Source: Actinomycetes bacterium
Lineage (GTDB): Bacteria > Actinomycetota > Coriobacteriia > Anaerosomatales > Anaerosomataceae
Length of the DNA stretch: 64,000 nucleotides
NCBI GenBank assembly: GCA_022839745.1
Contig: JALHJB010000012.1
Span: forward strand, 1 to 64,000
Direction: 5' to 3'
Under the pieces are notes generated by a model, which made no database searches, was not told the DNA's origin, and saw only the letters and a list, made by a program, of their open reading frames with translations. Below, piece after piece: positions 31,192-39,835 of this stretch. How positions within the stretch are numbered: the stretch's first letter is position 1; the number at the start of each line of letters is the position of its first letter. The position numbers were made by a program, and so were the translations under genes.

Positions 31192-32079
31192 ATGACCGAA
31201 CGACCCACAGTCGCATTCGTCGGCACCGGCGTGATGGGTGCGGCGATGGCCGGTCACCTGCTCGATGCGGGATTCCCGCTGGTGGTGCACAACCGCACAT
31301 GCGTGAAGGCCGAGCCGCTTCTCGACAAGGGCGCCGAGTGGGCCGAGTCCGCAGGCGCGGCCGCCGCCCGTGCGGACATCACGATCACGATCGTCGGCTA
31401 CCCACACGACGTGGAGCAGGTGTACCTCGGCCCTGCTGGCATCGTGGATGAGGCTCCGGCCGGAGCACTGCTGATCGACATGACCACGTCCACGCCCACG
31501 CTCGCCGTGCGCATCGCGCAGGCGGCGGCCTCCCGCGGCCTCATCGCGCTCGATGCGCCGGTCTCAGGGGGCGATGTGGGCGCGCGCAACGCCACGCTCA
31601 CCATCATGGCGGGCGGCGATCGGGCCGGATTCGAGCGCGCGCTGCCGCTCTTCGAGGTGATGGGCAAGACGTACTCGCACATGGGCGGCCCCGGCGCGGG
31701 ACAGCACACCAAGATGGCCAACCAGATCGGCATCGCGGGCACGATGCTCGGTCTGATCGAGGCGCTGCAGTACGCCAAAGCCGCCGGGCTCGACCTCGAG
31801 AAGACCCACGCCGCGCTTGCGGGCGGCGGCGCCAACTCATGGTCGTGGGGCGCGTACGGGCCGAGGATCCTGGCGGGCGACTTTGCCCCCGGCTTCTTCG
31901 TGAAGCACTTCGTGAAGGACCTGCGTATAGCGATCGAGGAGGCGCATGCCCGCGGCCTGACACTTCCCGGGCTCGAGCTTGCCGAGCGGTTGTACTCGCG
32001 GCTCATGGAGGCCGATGGGGCCGAGTTCGGCACTCAGGCGTTGTGGCTCCTCTATGAACGGGGAGATGCACAGGGGTAG
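31192..32079 (+). CDS. 3-hydroxyisobutyrate dehydrogenase-type oxidoreductase
   Basis: A 295-residue NAD(P)-dependent beta-hydroxyacid dehydrogenase. Seen: N-terminal cofactor motif FVGTGVMGAAMAGHLLDAG, DAPVSGGDVGARNATLTIMAGG (substrate-binding signature in two pieces), GPGAGQHTKMANQI with the catalytic lysine, and KDLRIAIEEA. The family includes tartronate semialdehyde reductase, 3-hydroxyisobutyrate dehydrogenase and glyoxylate/succinate semialdehyde reductase; substrate cannot be fixed. ATG 31192 with GAGGAGG seven bases upstream. Confidence 0.92.
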   Translation: MTERPTVAFVGTGVMGAAMAGHLLDAGFPLVVHNRTCVKAEPLLDKGAEWAESAGAAAARADITITIVGYPHDVEQVYLGPAGIVDEAPAGALLIDMTTSTPTLAVRIAQAAASRGLIALDAPVSGGDVGARNATLTIMAGGDRAGFERALPLFEVMGKTYSHMGGPGAGQHTKMANQIGIAGTMLGLIEALQYAKAAGLDLEKTHAALAGGGANSWSWGAYGPRILAGDFAPGFFVKHFVKDLRIAIEEAHARGLTLPGLELAERLYSRLMEADGAEFGTQALWLLYERGDAQG

Positions 32080-32158
32080 GGTCACGGGAGCACGGAACGC
32101 ACGTGCGGGGGCGGCTCCCGGGTGGTCAGGACGCGAAGTCACGAATGGGAGGGTCGTC

Positions 32159-32869
32159 ATGGCGGACAGCGTGGGAGCGGGTGTGGCGGTCAGGCTCGGT
32201 GAGTTCGTCGCGGCGCACGCACAGACCGACACCGGCGGGACGTGGCAGCTCGAGAGCAAGAAGATGCTCGAGATCAAGCTCGACAACAGCACCGTGTTCA
32301 CCAAGCTCGGCGCGATGGTGGCCTACTACGGCCAGCTCGGCTTCGAACGCGCGGGCGCGGGTAGCGCGGGCAAGTTCCTGAAGACCATGGCGACCGGCGA
32401 GAAGGCCGCCACCACCAAGGTGACCGGCTCGGGCATCCTGTACTGCGCTGACCAGGGCAAAGAGATCACGATTCTCTACCTGGACAACGAGTCCATATTC
32501 GTGAACGGCAGCGATTGCCTCGCGTACTCGAACTCGCTCGCGTGGGACATAGTGTTCACCGGAGGCGCCAGCATGATGGCTGGCGGCCTCTTCTCGCTCA
32601 AGCTCTCAGGCACCGGCTACGTGGCGATCACCACGCATGGCAAGCCGCTCGTGCTCGGCGTGGGGCCAGGCTACCCGCTCTTCACCGACCCCAACGCCAC
32701 GGTGGCGTGGTCCGACGGTCTGCAGACAACGGTGAAGGCCGACATGAACCTCAAGACGCTCATCGGCCGTGCGAGTGGCGAGACGTTCCAGATGCGCTTC
32801 GACGGCCAGGGCTTCGTGGTGCTCCAGCCGTACGAAGAGATCGTAGTGGCGAGCGGCGGCGGATCGTGA
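32159..32869 (+). CDS. AIM24 family protein
   Basis: 236 residues of the AIM24 / TRAP-like beta-rich fold, a widespread protein of unclear role, in fungi linked to mitochondrial membrane organisation. Typical repeated strands: KKMLEIKLDNSTVFTKLGAM (outline), GSGILYCADQGKEITILYLD, FSLKLSGTGYVAITTHGKP and VKADMNLKTLIGRASGETFQ. No signal peptide or membrane helix. ATG 32159 follows GGGAGGGTCGTC. It overlaps the next gene by one base. Confidence 0.88.
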   Translation: MADSVGAGVAVRLGEFVAAHAQTDTGGTWQLESKKMLEIKLDNSTVFTKLGAMVAYYGQLGFERAGAGSAGKFLKTMATGEKAATTKVTGSGILYCADQGKEITILYLDNESIFVNGSDCLAYSNSLAWDIVFTGGASMMAGGLFSLKLSGTGYVAITTHGKPLVLGVGPGYPLFTDPNATVAWSDGLQTTVKADMNLKTLIGRASGETFQMRFDGQGFVVLQPYEEIVVASGGGS

Positions 32870-33174
32870 TGGAGGTGCCAGCCGAGGGCACACGGGCCGC
32901 GGTGCCTCCGGAGGGCGGCAGAGTCTCGATCGAGATCGTGGAGATCCAAGGCACCGGCGTCTGCTCGGTCGGGCATGTGGTCGGTGACCGATGGGAGGTC
33001 AACTCCGCACTCGTGCCTACGGGCATCTGCGGCTGGGCGTACGCGGCGATGCTGCCGTTCCTGCAGCCGCTGCGCTTTGGCGGGAGCTTCCCCTGGGAGG
33101 ACGCCGGCGAAGCGCTGGTCTGCTGTCCCGACCCGGCGAACCCCGTGGTGTTTCGGCTGAGGGTGATCGGGTAA
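32869..33174 (+). CDS. TIGR04076 family small protein
   Basis: 101 residues. The strands IEIVEIQGTGVCSVGHVVGD, then GICGWAYAAMLPFLQPLRFGG (outline) and ALVCCPDPANPVVFRLRV identify the TIGR04076 group of small proteins from anaerobes, which keep conserved cysteines here at CSVGH, GICG and CCPD. Their function is unknown; metal binding is plausible. ATG 32869 shares a base with the AIM24 stop. A structured repeat (copy 3) starts 17 bases after the stop. Confidence 0.75.
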   Translation: MEVPAEGTRAAVPPEGGRVSIEIVEIQGTGVCSVGHVVGDRWEVNSALVPTGICGWAYAAMLPFLQPLRFGGSFPWEDAGEALVCCPDPANPVVFRLRVIG

Positions 33175-33191
33175 AGCTGACGACGCCGGCC

Positions 33192-33271
33192 CCGGCGAGG
33201 GTAGACCACGCTTGCTGTCCTCGGCGCACAGGTCGCGCCTGCGGAGGCTGCGCTTAGGTCTCCCTCGCCGG
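33192..33271. repeat. structured intergenic repeat, copy 3
   Basis: The core at 33214-33248 matches copies 1 and 2 except that CAGAC is CAGGT. The outer arms 33192-33207 and 33257-33271 pair over 15 positions with one bulged T and are unrelated in sequence to the arms of the other copies. It lies between the TIGR04076 gene and a convergent lipoprotein gene. Confidence 0.8.
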
Positions 33272-33282
33272 TCCGGTTTCGA

Positions 33283-33765
33283 CTACTTCACATCAACGAC
33301 CACGGCCAGCTCGGCCCGGTCCACGAAGTACGGGCGGTCCGGGGAGCCCATCGGGTCGTCCATCGAGAAGTCGAACTCACCGGCAACGCCCTTGTCGGCG
33401 TGCACGGCCACGATCAGCTTCTCGGTGGTGACGTCTTCGAGTGCGACCGCCACATCGAGCGATTCGCCCTCGGTCACATGCTGCAGGCCCACGCGCATGC
33501 CGGGCGTGCCGTCGTCATCGAGATGCACCACGAGCCACGCGTCGCTGGGGGAGAGCACGCGGTCGACGACGAGCTCATCAGCGGTCGCGGTGCCGGAGAT
33601 CTCGAGCTGCGCGTCATCGGCGTCGGCCACGTAGCCCCACACGCCGTCGGCGGGGTGCGATCCGTCAGTAGAGGCGGTGGTGCAGCCGCTGAGAGCGAGC
33701 GCGCCCGCGGCGAGCACGCCAAGGATGGTGAGGGCCACCCGGCGCGCGAGAGATTCTGGGATCAT
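33283..33765 (-). CDS. DUF7282-domain lipoprotein
   Basis: 160 residues. A lipoprotein signal peptide ends in the lipobox LSGC with the modified cysteine at 28, so the protein is anchored to the outer face of the membrane. The mature part resembles the DUF7282 domain: ELVVDRVLSPSDAWLVVHLD, GLQHVTEGESLDVAVALED, and LIVAVHADKGVAGEFDFSMD (each a fragment), then SPDRPYFVD. The domain is best known from haloarchaeal surface proteins; function unknown. ATG 33765 has GAAAGGAC upstream. It lies just downstream of copA in the same direction, 54 bases away, so it may belong to the copper module. Confidence 0.8.
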   Translation of the reverse strand: MIPESLARRVALTILGVLAAGALALSGCTTASTDGSHPADGVWGYVADADDAQLEISGTATADELVVDRVLSPSDAWLVVHLDDDGTPGMRVGLQHVTEGESLDVAVALEDVTTEKLIVAVHADKGVAGEFDFSMDDPMGSPDRPYFVDRAELAVVVDVK

Positions 33766-33818
33766 CAGCAGGTCCTTTCACATGCCCCGAACGCATACCG
33801 GGGCGAGTCTCGGTAGGT

Positions 33819-36548
33819 TCAGGCGTTCTTGGCCATGCTCGGCTTGAAGCGTCGCAGCATCAGCGAGCTGGTCACAACGCTCACGGACGAGAGCGCCATC
33901 GCGGCGCCGGCGAGTTCCGGCTTGAGCAGGCCGAGGGCCGCCACCGGGATGCCGAGCGAGTTGTAGCCGAGCGCCCAGAAGAAGTTCTGGCGGATCTTGC
34001 GCATTGTGGCGCGGGAGAGTTCGATGGCCGTCACCACGTCACGCAGGTCGTTCTTGATGAGCACGATGCCGCCGGTCTCCATGGCGATATCGGTACCCGC
34101 TCCCATGGCGATGCCCACGTCGGCCTGGGCGAGCGCCGGCGTGTCGTTGATGCCGTCACCCACCATCGCCACCGTGAGGCCGCGCGCCTGGAGCTTTGCG
34201 ACCTCCTCGGCCTTGTGCTCAGGGAGCACCTCGGCGAGCACGTGGTCGGGCGCGATGCCCGCCTGTGCCGCGATGGCCTCGGCGGTGCGGCGGTTGTCGC
34301 CGGTGATCATGTAGACCTCGACGCCCATCTGCGTGAGTCGGGCGACCGCTTCTTTGGAGTTGCCCTTGAGCGTGTCCGCCACTGCGATGATGCCGGCAAG
34401 CTTGGCGCCGTTCACGCCCACGAGCATGACCGTCTTGCCCTCGCTCTCGAGCGCGCCGATGCGGTCCTTGAAGCGGGCTATATCGATGCCCTCAGCGGCC
34501 ATGAGGCGCCGGTTGCCGAACGCCACATGCATGCCGTCGACCGTGCCCTCAACGCCATGACCGGGCACCGCCGCGAAGCCTTCCACGTGCGGCAGGTGCA
34601 TCGCGCGCTCCTTGGCGTGCGCGATGAGCGACTCGGCCAGCGGATGCTCGCTCCCGCGCTCGAGGGCCGCCGCGAGCATGAACACGCGATCGACGTCATG
34701 GCCTTCGGCGAGCTCGACATCGGTCACCACCGGCTTGCCGTGCGTGAGCGTGCCGGTCTTGTCGAAGACGATCGCCTCGATCTTGTACGCGGTCTCGAGC
34801 GCCTCGCCGCTCTTGATGAGGATGCCGTTCTCGGCGCCCTTGCCGGTGCCCACCATGATGGCGGTCGGCGTGGCCAGTCCGAGCGCGCAGGGGCACGCGA
34901 TCACGACGACCGCCGTGCCGGCCAGCAGCGCCTTGATGAACGGCGTCACGTCGGCGTAGAAGGACGGGTCCACGAAGCGCGGCACCACGAGCAGCCACAC
35001 CAGGAAGGTGAGCACGGCCAGGCCGACGACCACGGGAACGAACACCGCCGAGATGCGGTCTGCAAAGCGCTGCACGGGCGCCTTGGAGCCCTGCGCCTCC
35101 TCAACCAGCTTCACGATCTGTGCGAGCGCCGTCTCGGCACCGACCTTCGTGGCGCGGAACCGGAAGCTGCCGAGCTTGTTGAGCGTGGCGCCGATCACGG
35201 TATCGCCTTCGCGCTTCTCCACCGGGATCGATTCGCCGGTGAGCATCGATTCGTCAACCGCCGATGACCCCTCGGTCACCACGCCGTCAACGGGGACCTT
35301 CTCGCCGGGGCGCACAACCACGATGTCGCCCACACGCACGTGCTCGACGGGGACGTCGACCTCGACGCCGTCGCGTACGACGCGCGCGGTCTTGGCCTGC
35401 AGGCCCATCAGCTTCTTGATGGCGTCGCCCGTCCGACCCTTGGCACGCGCCTCAAGGAGCTTGCCAAGGATCACGAACGTGAGCAACAACGCGCTTGTCT
35501 CGAAGAAGACCGGCTCGTTATGGAGAGCCGGGACGAAGGTTGCGGCCACACTGTAGAAGTACGCCGCCGACGTGCCGATGGCCACGAGCGTGTCCATGTT
35601 GCCGGTGCGGCGCTTCAAGGCGTGCCAGAAGCCGCGGTAGAACTGGGCTCCGGCGATCAGCTGCACCGGCGTTGCCAGTGCGAAGCTGAGGTACTTGAAG
35701 ACCATCATCGGGTCCCACGCCCCACCGAAGGTGCTGGCGAGCAACTCGGAGACGATGAGCGGTATCGATTCCATGATGGACGGTACCATCAGGAGGAGCA
35801 GCGGTATCGAGAACGCGAGAGAGAACAGGAACAGCCGCTTCTGCCCGCGGATGTGCTTCTGCTGCGCCTCACGTTGCGCGTCGCCTGCGGTGCCGGGTGC
35901 GGCGTCCTCGTCGCGCGGCACGGCGTCGTAGCCCGCCGCGCGCACGGCGGACACGAGGTCGTCGACGGTGAGCATGTGCGGGTCGTAGGCCACGGTGGCG
36001 GTCTCTGCGGCAAGGTTCACCACGGCGCTGCCCACGCCGGGCATGCGCTGGAGCGTCCGCTCGATCACCGCCTGGCACGACGAGCACGTCATCCCGATGA
36101 TGCCGAGCGAGGCCGATGCGGTGGCCGCGGCGGCGCTCGCCGCCATGATCGCGGGGTCGGGCGCGGGCGGCACGGTCGGGCAGGCGCCGGTGTCGCAGGA
36201 ATCGTCGGCCTCGGCGTCATCGGCCGCGGTTGCAGCCGGAAGCGGTTCGTCGGGTGCGGTATCGACAGGTGAGGCGGCCTCAGGTGCCTCGCTCGCCGCC
36301 TCGGGTGTCTCCCACTCCACCTCCTCCAGCGTGACCGCGCTACCGTGGGGCGTGAACCCCGCGGCGACGATGGCCGACTCCACGGACGCGGCGTCCACCG
36401 CGCCCTCGGCGGTGAAGATCGCAAAGCCCTCCTGCGCGTCGGCGGCCAGCACCGTCACGCCGGGTATCGCCGAGAGGTTCATCGTGACGAGCCGCTCGCA
36501 GGCATGGCAGTGCATGCCGTCGATGTCGACCCGGTAGGTGTGTGTCAT
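33819..36548 (-). CDS. copA: copper-transporting P-type ATPase
   Basis: About 909 residues. Two N-terminal HMA metal-binding domains (CHAC at C14/C17; CSSC at C155/C158) are separated by an unusual 75-residue acidic, Ala/Pro-rich linker holding an extra CDTGAC. Then eight membrane helices with the CPCALGLATPTA copper channel motif, phosphorylation site DKTGTLTHG, a GHGVEG nucleotide site, MITGDNRRTAEAIA (outline) and GDGINDTPALAQAD. It exports Cu+ with ATP. The second ATG of the MTMTH start is better spaced from the AGGAG ribosome site. It follows the cupredoxin gene by 22 bases in a copper operon. Confidence 0.96.
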   Translation of the reverse strand: MTHTYRVDIDGMHCHACERLVTMNLSAIPGVTVLAADAQEGFAIFTAEGAVDAASVESAIVAAGFTPHGSAVTLEEVEWETPEAASEAPEAASPVDTAPDEPLPAATAADDAEADDSCDTGACPTVPPAPDPAIMAASAAAATASASLGIIGMTCSSCQAVIERTLQRMPGVGSAVVNLAAETATVAYDPHMLTVDDLVSAVRAAGYDAVPRDEDAAPGTAGDAQREAQQKHIRGQKRLFLFSLAFSIPLLLLMVPSIMESIPLIVSELLASTFGGAWDPMMVFKYLSFALATPVQLIAGAQFYRGFWHALKRRTGNMDTLVAIGTSAAYFYSVAATFVPALHNEPVFFETSALLLTFVILGKLLEARAKGRTGDAIKKLMGLQAKTARVVRDGVEVDVPVEHVRVGDIVVVRPGEKVPVDGVVTEGSSAVDESMLTGESIPVEKREGDTVIGATLNKLGSFRFRATKVGAETALAQIVKLVEEAQGSKAPVQRFADRISAVFVPVVVGLAVLTFLVWLLVVPRFVDPSFYADVTPFIKALLAGTAVVVIACPCALGLATPTAIMVGTGKGAENGILIKSGEALETAYKIEAIVFDKTGTLTHGKPVVTDVELAEGHDVDRVFMLAAALERGSEHPLAESLIAHAKERAMHLPHVEGFAAVPGHGVEGTVDGMHVAFGNRRLMAAEGIDIARFKDRIGALESEGKTVMLVGVNGAKLAGIIAVADTLKGNSKEAVARLTQMGVEVYMITGDNRRTAEAIAAQAGIAPDHVLAEVLPEHKAEEVAKLQARGLTVAMVGDGINDTPALAQADVGIAMGAGTDIAMETGGIVLIKNDLRDVVTAIELSRATMRKIRQNFFWALGYNSLGIPVAALGLLKPELAGAAMALSSVSVVTSSLMLRRFKPSMAKNA

Positions 36549-36570
36549 GGTCATCTCCTGAGTCCGGTGG

Positions 36571-37056
36571 TCACTCGACGATGATAGTGCCGAACACCAT
36601 CTGCATGCCGCACGAGAAGGAGTACTCGCCGGGCTGCAGCACGTCGGCCTCGATGCGAACGGTCTTGGGGCCGCCGGTCAGGTCTTCGTAGAAGCCGAGG
36701 TCCTCGCTCATGACCTGCGCCATGCAGCCGCTGGCCTGCGAGAACGTGATCTCGGCGGGAACGCCAGCGGTCAGACGGATGACGTTGGGGTCATACCCGC
36801 TGGTTGCGTCCACGCTGATGCGCTGGACATCGCCCTCAACTGCGGCTGCGCCTTCGATCGGCTCGCCCGTACCGCTGTTGCCGCAGCATGCGCATGCGGG
36901 GGAGGCTCCGTCGGCGACGGGCAGGGCGGCGGGTTCCCCGGCGGGCTGCGTGCCGCGATCGGCGGCTTCGGCCACCTGATAGGTGGCAACGAACGCGAGA
37001 ACGGCGATCAGCACGATCAGGGCGGTACGCAGGTGCTTGGTGGTGGTTGCTGACAT
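36571..37056 (-). CDS. membrane-anchored cupredoxin-domain protein
   Basis: 161 residues. One N-terminal membrane helix (TALIVLIAVLAFVATYQVAE) anchors or exports it. A short cysteine motif CACCG (C55-C58) follows, then a cupredoxin fold (about 78-161): VIRLTAGVPAEITFSQASGCM supplies C111 and a Met, and SFSCGMQMVFG supplies C149, M151 and M153, a likely copper site. The same kind of domain forms the C-terminal part of the TauE/SafE protein upstream. ATG 37056 with AAAGGAAC. It probably passes copper to or from CopA at the membrane's outer face. Confidence 0.88.
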   Translation of the reverse strand: MSATTTKHLRTALIVLIAVLAFVATYQVAEAADRGTQPAGEPAALPVADGASPACACCGNSGTGEPIEGAAAVEGDVQRISVDATSGYDPNVIRLTAGVPAEITFSQASGCMAQVMSEDLGFYEDLTGGPKTVRIEADVLQPGEYSFSCGMQMVFGTIIVE

Positions 37057-37106
37057 CGGTGGTTCCTTTCGGTCGGTCCCGGCCGGTGGCCGGGGAGTGT
37101 GTGTCG

Positions 37107-38351
37107 TCAGAGCAGGCCGCCGAACGCGAGTCCGGCGAACACGGCGATCACGATCCCGGTCACCGCGAGCAGGACCTCACGCCGGGTGAGGCCTAGGGGT
37201 CCGCGATCCGCCTCTGCCGGTGCGGTCCGCGCGAGTGCGGCGCCAGCGGCGAGGATGCCGCCGAGCGCGAGCACAAGCGCGATGCCCGGTCCGTCACCGC
37301 CACTCGGGTCACCAGCGGCGGCGCCCACGCGGAGTTGCCCGGACATCATGCCCATGCCGCAGGTGAGCGTGTACGTGCCTGCCTCGGCAGCGGGCAGCTC
37401 GATCACCGTCACGGCGTTGGGCGCAAGGTCCACGAGCACGCCGAGCTGCGGCACCGCGAGCTGGTCGGAGCAGGCGTTTGCCTCCTGCCGGTCCACGATG
37501 AGCCGCACCGGCACGTCGGCGGGGATGTCCACCACCGCGGGCTGGAACTGCACGTTCGCGATCGTGAGCGGCACCTCCGCCACGCCGTCGGCGCCGGTGA
37601 CGAGTTCACCGGTGGCGGCAGTCTGCTCGCCGCCGAGCACGGAGGCTTTCACCGACTGCAGCGTCACAGGCGAACCGAGCAGCATCGCGCCGCGGTTCAG
37701 GTACGTCACGCCGAACACGAGCACCACCACCGCGAGCGCGACCATCACACGCTCTTTCCAGGCGCGCGGGATGAGGCTCGAGGCCGTGCCGAACCCGAGC
37801 ATGAGCGGAGCGGTGCCCAATCCGAACGCGAACATCGCGATGGCGCCGTTCACGGCGCTTCCGCTTGCAGCCGCGTTAAGCTGTGCCGCCATCAGCGGCG
37901 CGCACGGCATCAGGCCGGTGAGCAGGCCGAAGGTGATTGGTGTGGCGAGCGTGGAGCGGTCGTGCTCCGCGTCGGTCACAGCCTTGCGGCGCACGGCGGT
38001 GAAGGCGCGCACCAGGAACCTCGGAGGGCGTGGGGTGAAGCGTGCGGCCCACGGCACGCGGCCGGTCATGCCGAGCGCCAGCACGATCATGAACGCGCCA
38101 GCGATCAGCATCACGTACGGGCGGATGGCGTCGAGGTCGAACGCCGAGCCGACCGCACCCAGCAGCAGACCGACGAGCATGTAGCTCACGATCTTGGCCG
38201 CCTGATAGGCGAGGTTGGGTACGACGCGCTGGGCGATGGTGCCATCCTCGGTGCCCTTCAGGGCATAGGTGACGACCATCGGCCCGCACATCGACACGCA
38301 GTGGAGGCTCGTGATGAGCCCCAGCGTGAGGGACGGGAAGAACAGATCCAC
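37107..38351 (-). CDS. TauE/SafE-type membrane protein with cupredoxin domain
   Basis: About 414 residues. The first 210 residues form a six-helix membrane domain of the sulfite-exporter TauE/SafE, cytochrome-biogenesis-like kind: SLHCVSMCGPMVV with two membrane cysteines, and TGLMPCAPLMAAQLN. An external cupredoxin-like region (about 230-340) has ACSDQLAVPQLG and YTLTCGMGMMSG, matching the neighbour's copper site, and a C-terminal membrane helix follows. Homologues occur in copper export or cytochrome oxidase assembly clusters. I prefer GTG 38351, eight bases from AGGAG; GTG 38360 directly abuts it. The ribosome site lies in an inverted repeat with 38427-38436. Confidence 0.88.
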   Translation of the reverse strand: MDLFFPSLTLGLITSLHCVSMCGPMVVTYALKGTEDGTIAQRVVPNLAYQAAKIVSYMLVGLLLGAVGSAFDLDAIRPYVMLIAGAFMIVLALGMTGRVPWAARFTPRPPRFLVRAFTAVRRKAVTDAEHDRSTLATPITFGLLTGLMPCAPLMAAQLNAAASGSAVNGAIAMFAFGLGTAPLMLGFGTASSLIPRAWKERVMVALAVVVLVFGVTYLNRGAMLLGSPVTLQSVKASVLGGEQTAATGELVTGADGVAEVPLTIANVQFQPAVVDIPADVPVRLIVDRQEANACSDQLAVPQLGVLVDLAPNAVTVIELPAAEAGTYTLTCGMGMMSGQLRVGAAAGDPSGGDGPGIALVLALGGILAAGAALARTAPAEADRGPLGLTRREVLLAVTGIVIAVFAGLAFGGLL

Positions 38352-38357
38352 AGGGGA

Positions 38358-38436
38358 CACTCCTCATGTCGAGAGATACGCATACATGCGCACGCCGACG
38401 AGCCGGCCAGGTGCCGGTCCGCACAGATGAGGAGTG
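38358..38436 (-). promoter_or_regulatory. inverted repeat covering the TauE/SafE ribosome site
   Basis: CACTCCTCAT (38358-38367) and ATGAGGAGTG (38427-38436) are perfect reverse complements 59 bases apart. On the minus strand the downstream arm holds the AGGAG ribosome site of the TauE/SafE gene, so pairing would hide it. This could adjust translation between the two copper genes. Confidence 0.35.
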
Positions 38437-38439
38437 CTC

Positions 38440-38787
38440 TTAGATCGTGAGACGGACCCCGAGCGGGTCGAGCGGCGGAGGTGAGGGGGTCACATCCGGG
38501 ACTGTGACATGCCACGACGCCGGTTCCGGAGCGGCGACCGGCGTGACATACGACAGGAACGTGGGCGTTTCGAGCGCGGTCGGCTGGGCGGTCGTCGCAT
38601 CGTCCGGCGTGTGCTTCATGATGACCGCTTCAGGGCAGTCGTCGCACGCCGGGAGGAAGTCGGTGCATGTGCCCGTGGTCACGTCGCCGCAGTCGGGCAT
38701 GGCGCACACCGGGGTGACCACGCTGACAAGCGCGACGACGACGAGCGTCATCGCGAGCAGTCGCGTTATCAGTGCCGTGCGCGCCAT
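38440..38787 (-). CDS. secreted small Cys-rich protein of the copper cluster
   Basis: 115 residues. A signal peptide or anchor covers about 1-29 (LLAMTLVVVALVSVVTPVCA). The mature part carries cysteines in CAMPDCGDVTTGTC and ACDDCPEAV, which could bind copper, then a Thr/Pro-rich tail ending PSPPPLDPLGVRL. No family recognised. It is the first gene of the minus-strand copper cluster, 88 bases before the TauE/SafE start, and the leader there contains a possible regulatory hairpin. A metal sensor or scavenger role is inference. Confidence 0.75.
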   Translation of the reverse strand: MARTALITRLLAMTLVVVALVSVVTPVCAMPDCGDVTTGTCTDFLPACDDCPEAVIMKHTPDDATTAQPTALETPTFLSYVTPVAAPEPASWHVTVPDVTPSPPPLDPLGVRLTI

Positions 38788-38875
38788 CGGTCCTCACTCA
38801 CGGAAGCGGGTGGTGCTGGACAGTGCGTATGCAACCAGTGTGCCAGGTATCGCGGGGTCGTCGCCGCGCGGTGCG

Positions 38876-39835
38876 TCACGCCCCGTAGCCCTCCCAGAGC
38901 GGCGTTGAGAGATAGCGTTCGCCAGTGGAGGGGGCCACCGTCACAACCGTGGTGCCGACAAGCTCCGGGCGAGCGGCAAGCCGCAGCGCGGCGACCACGT
39001 TCGCGCCCGACGAGATGCCCACGAGCAGTCCCTCCTGGGCGGCGAGGCGGCGTGCCATGGCGATCGCGTCCGCGCCCGAGACGTGCTGCACCTCGGAGAG
39101 CAGCTCTAGGTCAAGCACCGAGGGGATGAAATTCGCGCCGATGCCCTGGATCCCGTGAGGTGCGGGCGTGAGGTCCTCGCCGGCGATCCGCTGGGCGATG
39201 ATCGGCGACTCTGTCGGCTCCACCGCAACGCGCAGCGCGTCCGGGCGGTGCTCGGCCAGGTACCGGCCCACACCGGTGATCGTGCCGCCGGTGCCCACGC
39301 CGGCCACGAAGGCGCCGAGAGTGTCGCTACCGAGTGCCGCGTCGATCTCCGGGCCGGTCGTGTGATAGTGCGCGGCGGGGTTGGCGGGGTTGTCGAACTG
39401 GCGGGTCAGGAAGGCGCCGTCGGTCTCGGCGGCGATGCGGTCGGCGGCCTCGAGCGCCCCGCGCATGCCGTCCGCGCGGGGCGTGAGCACCAGCTCGGCC
39501 CCGTAGGCGGCCAGCAGCATGCGCCGCTCGATCGACATCGACTCCGGCATCGTGAGGATCACGCGATATCCGCGCGCCGCACCGATCATGGCGAGAGCGA
39601 CGCCCGTGTTGCCAGAGGTGGGCTCCACGATCACCGAGCGGCCGGGCTCGATGAGCCCCCTGGCCTCGGCGTCGTCCAACATCGACCGCGCGATGCGGTC
39701 CTTCACCGACCCGCCCGGGTTGCGGGACTCCAGCTTCACGGCCACGGCAGCCGGCAGTCCTTCGGCGAGGCGGTTCAGGCGGACGAGTGGCGTGTCGCCG
39801 ATGGTGAGGTCGACGCGGTCAGCGAGGGCGCTCAT
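38876..39835 (-). CDS. cysK: cysteine synthase A
   Basis: A 319-residue PLP enzyme converting O-acetylserine and sulfide to cysteine. Seen: IGDTPLVRLNRL, the PLP lysine in NPGGSVKDRIA, EPTSGNTGVALAMIGAARGY (outline), the GTGGTITGVGRYL phosphate loop, and GISSGANVVAA. No cystathionine-synthase extension, so it is a CysK rather than CBS. The ATG at 39835 overlaps the iscU stop, so it is cotranslated with the Fe-S genes. This links cysteine supply directly to the IscS desulfurase. Confidence 0.95.
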   Translation of the reverse strand: MSALADRVDLTIGDTPLVRLNRLAEGLPAAVAVKLESRNPGGSVKDRIARSMLDDAEARGLIEPGRSVIVEPTSGNTGVALAMIGAARGYRVILTMPESMSIERRMLLAAYGAELVLTPRADGMRGALEAADRIAAETDGAFLTRQFDNPANPAAHYHTTGPEIDAALGSDTLGAFVAGVGTGGTITGVGRYLAEHRPDALRVAVEPTESPIIAQRIAGEDLTPAPHGIQGIGANFIPSVLDLELLSEVQHVSGADAIAMARRLAAQEGLLVGISSGANVVAALRLAARPELVGTTVVTVAPSTGERYLSTPLWEGYGA

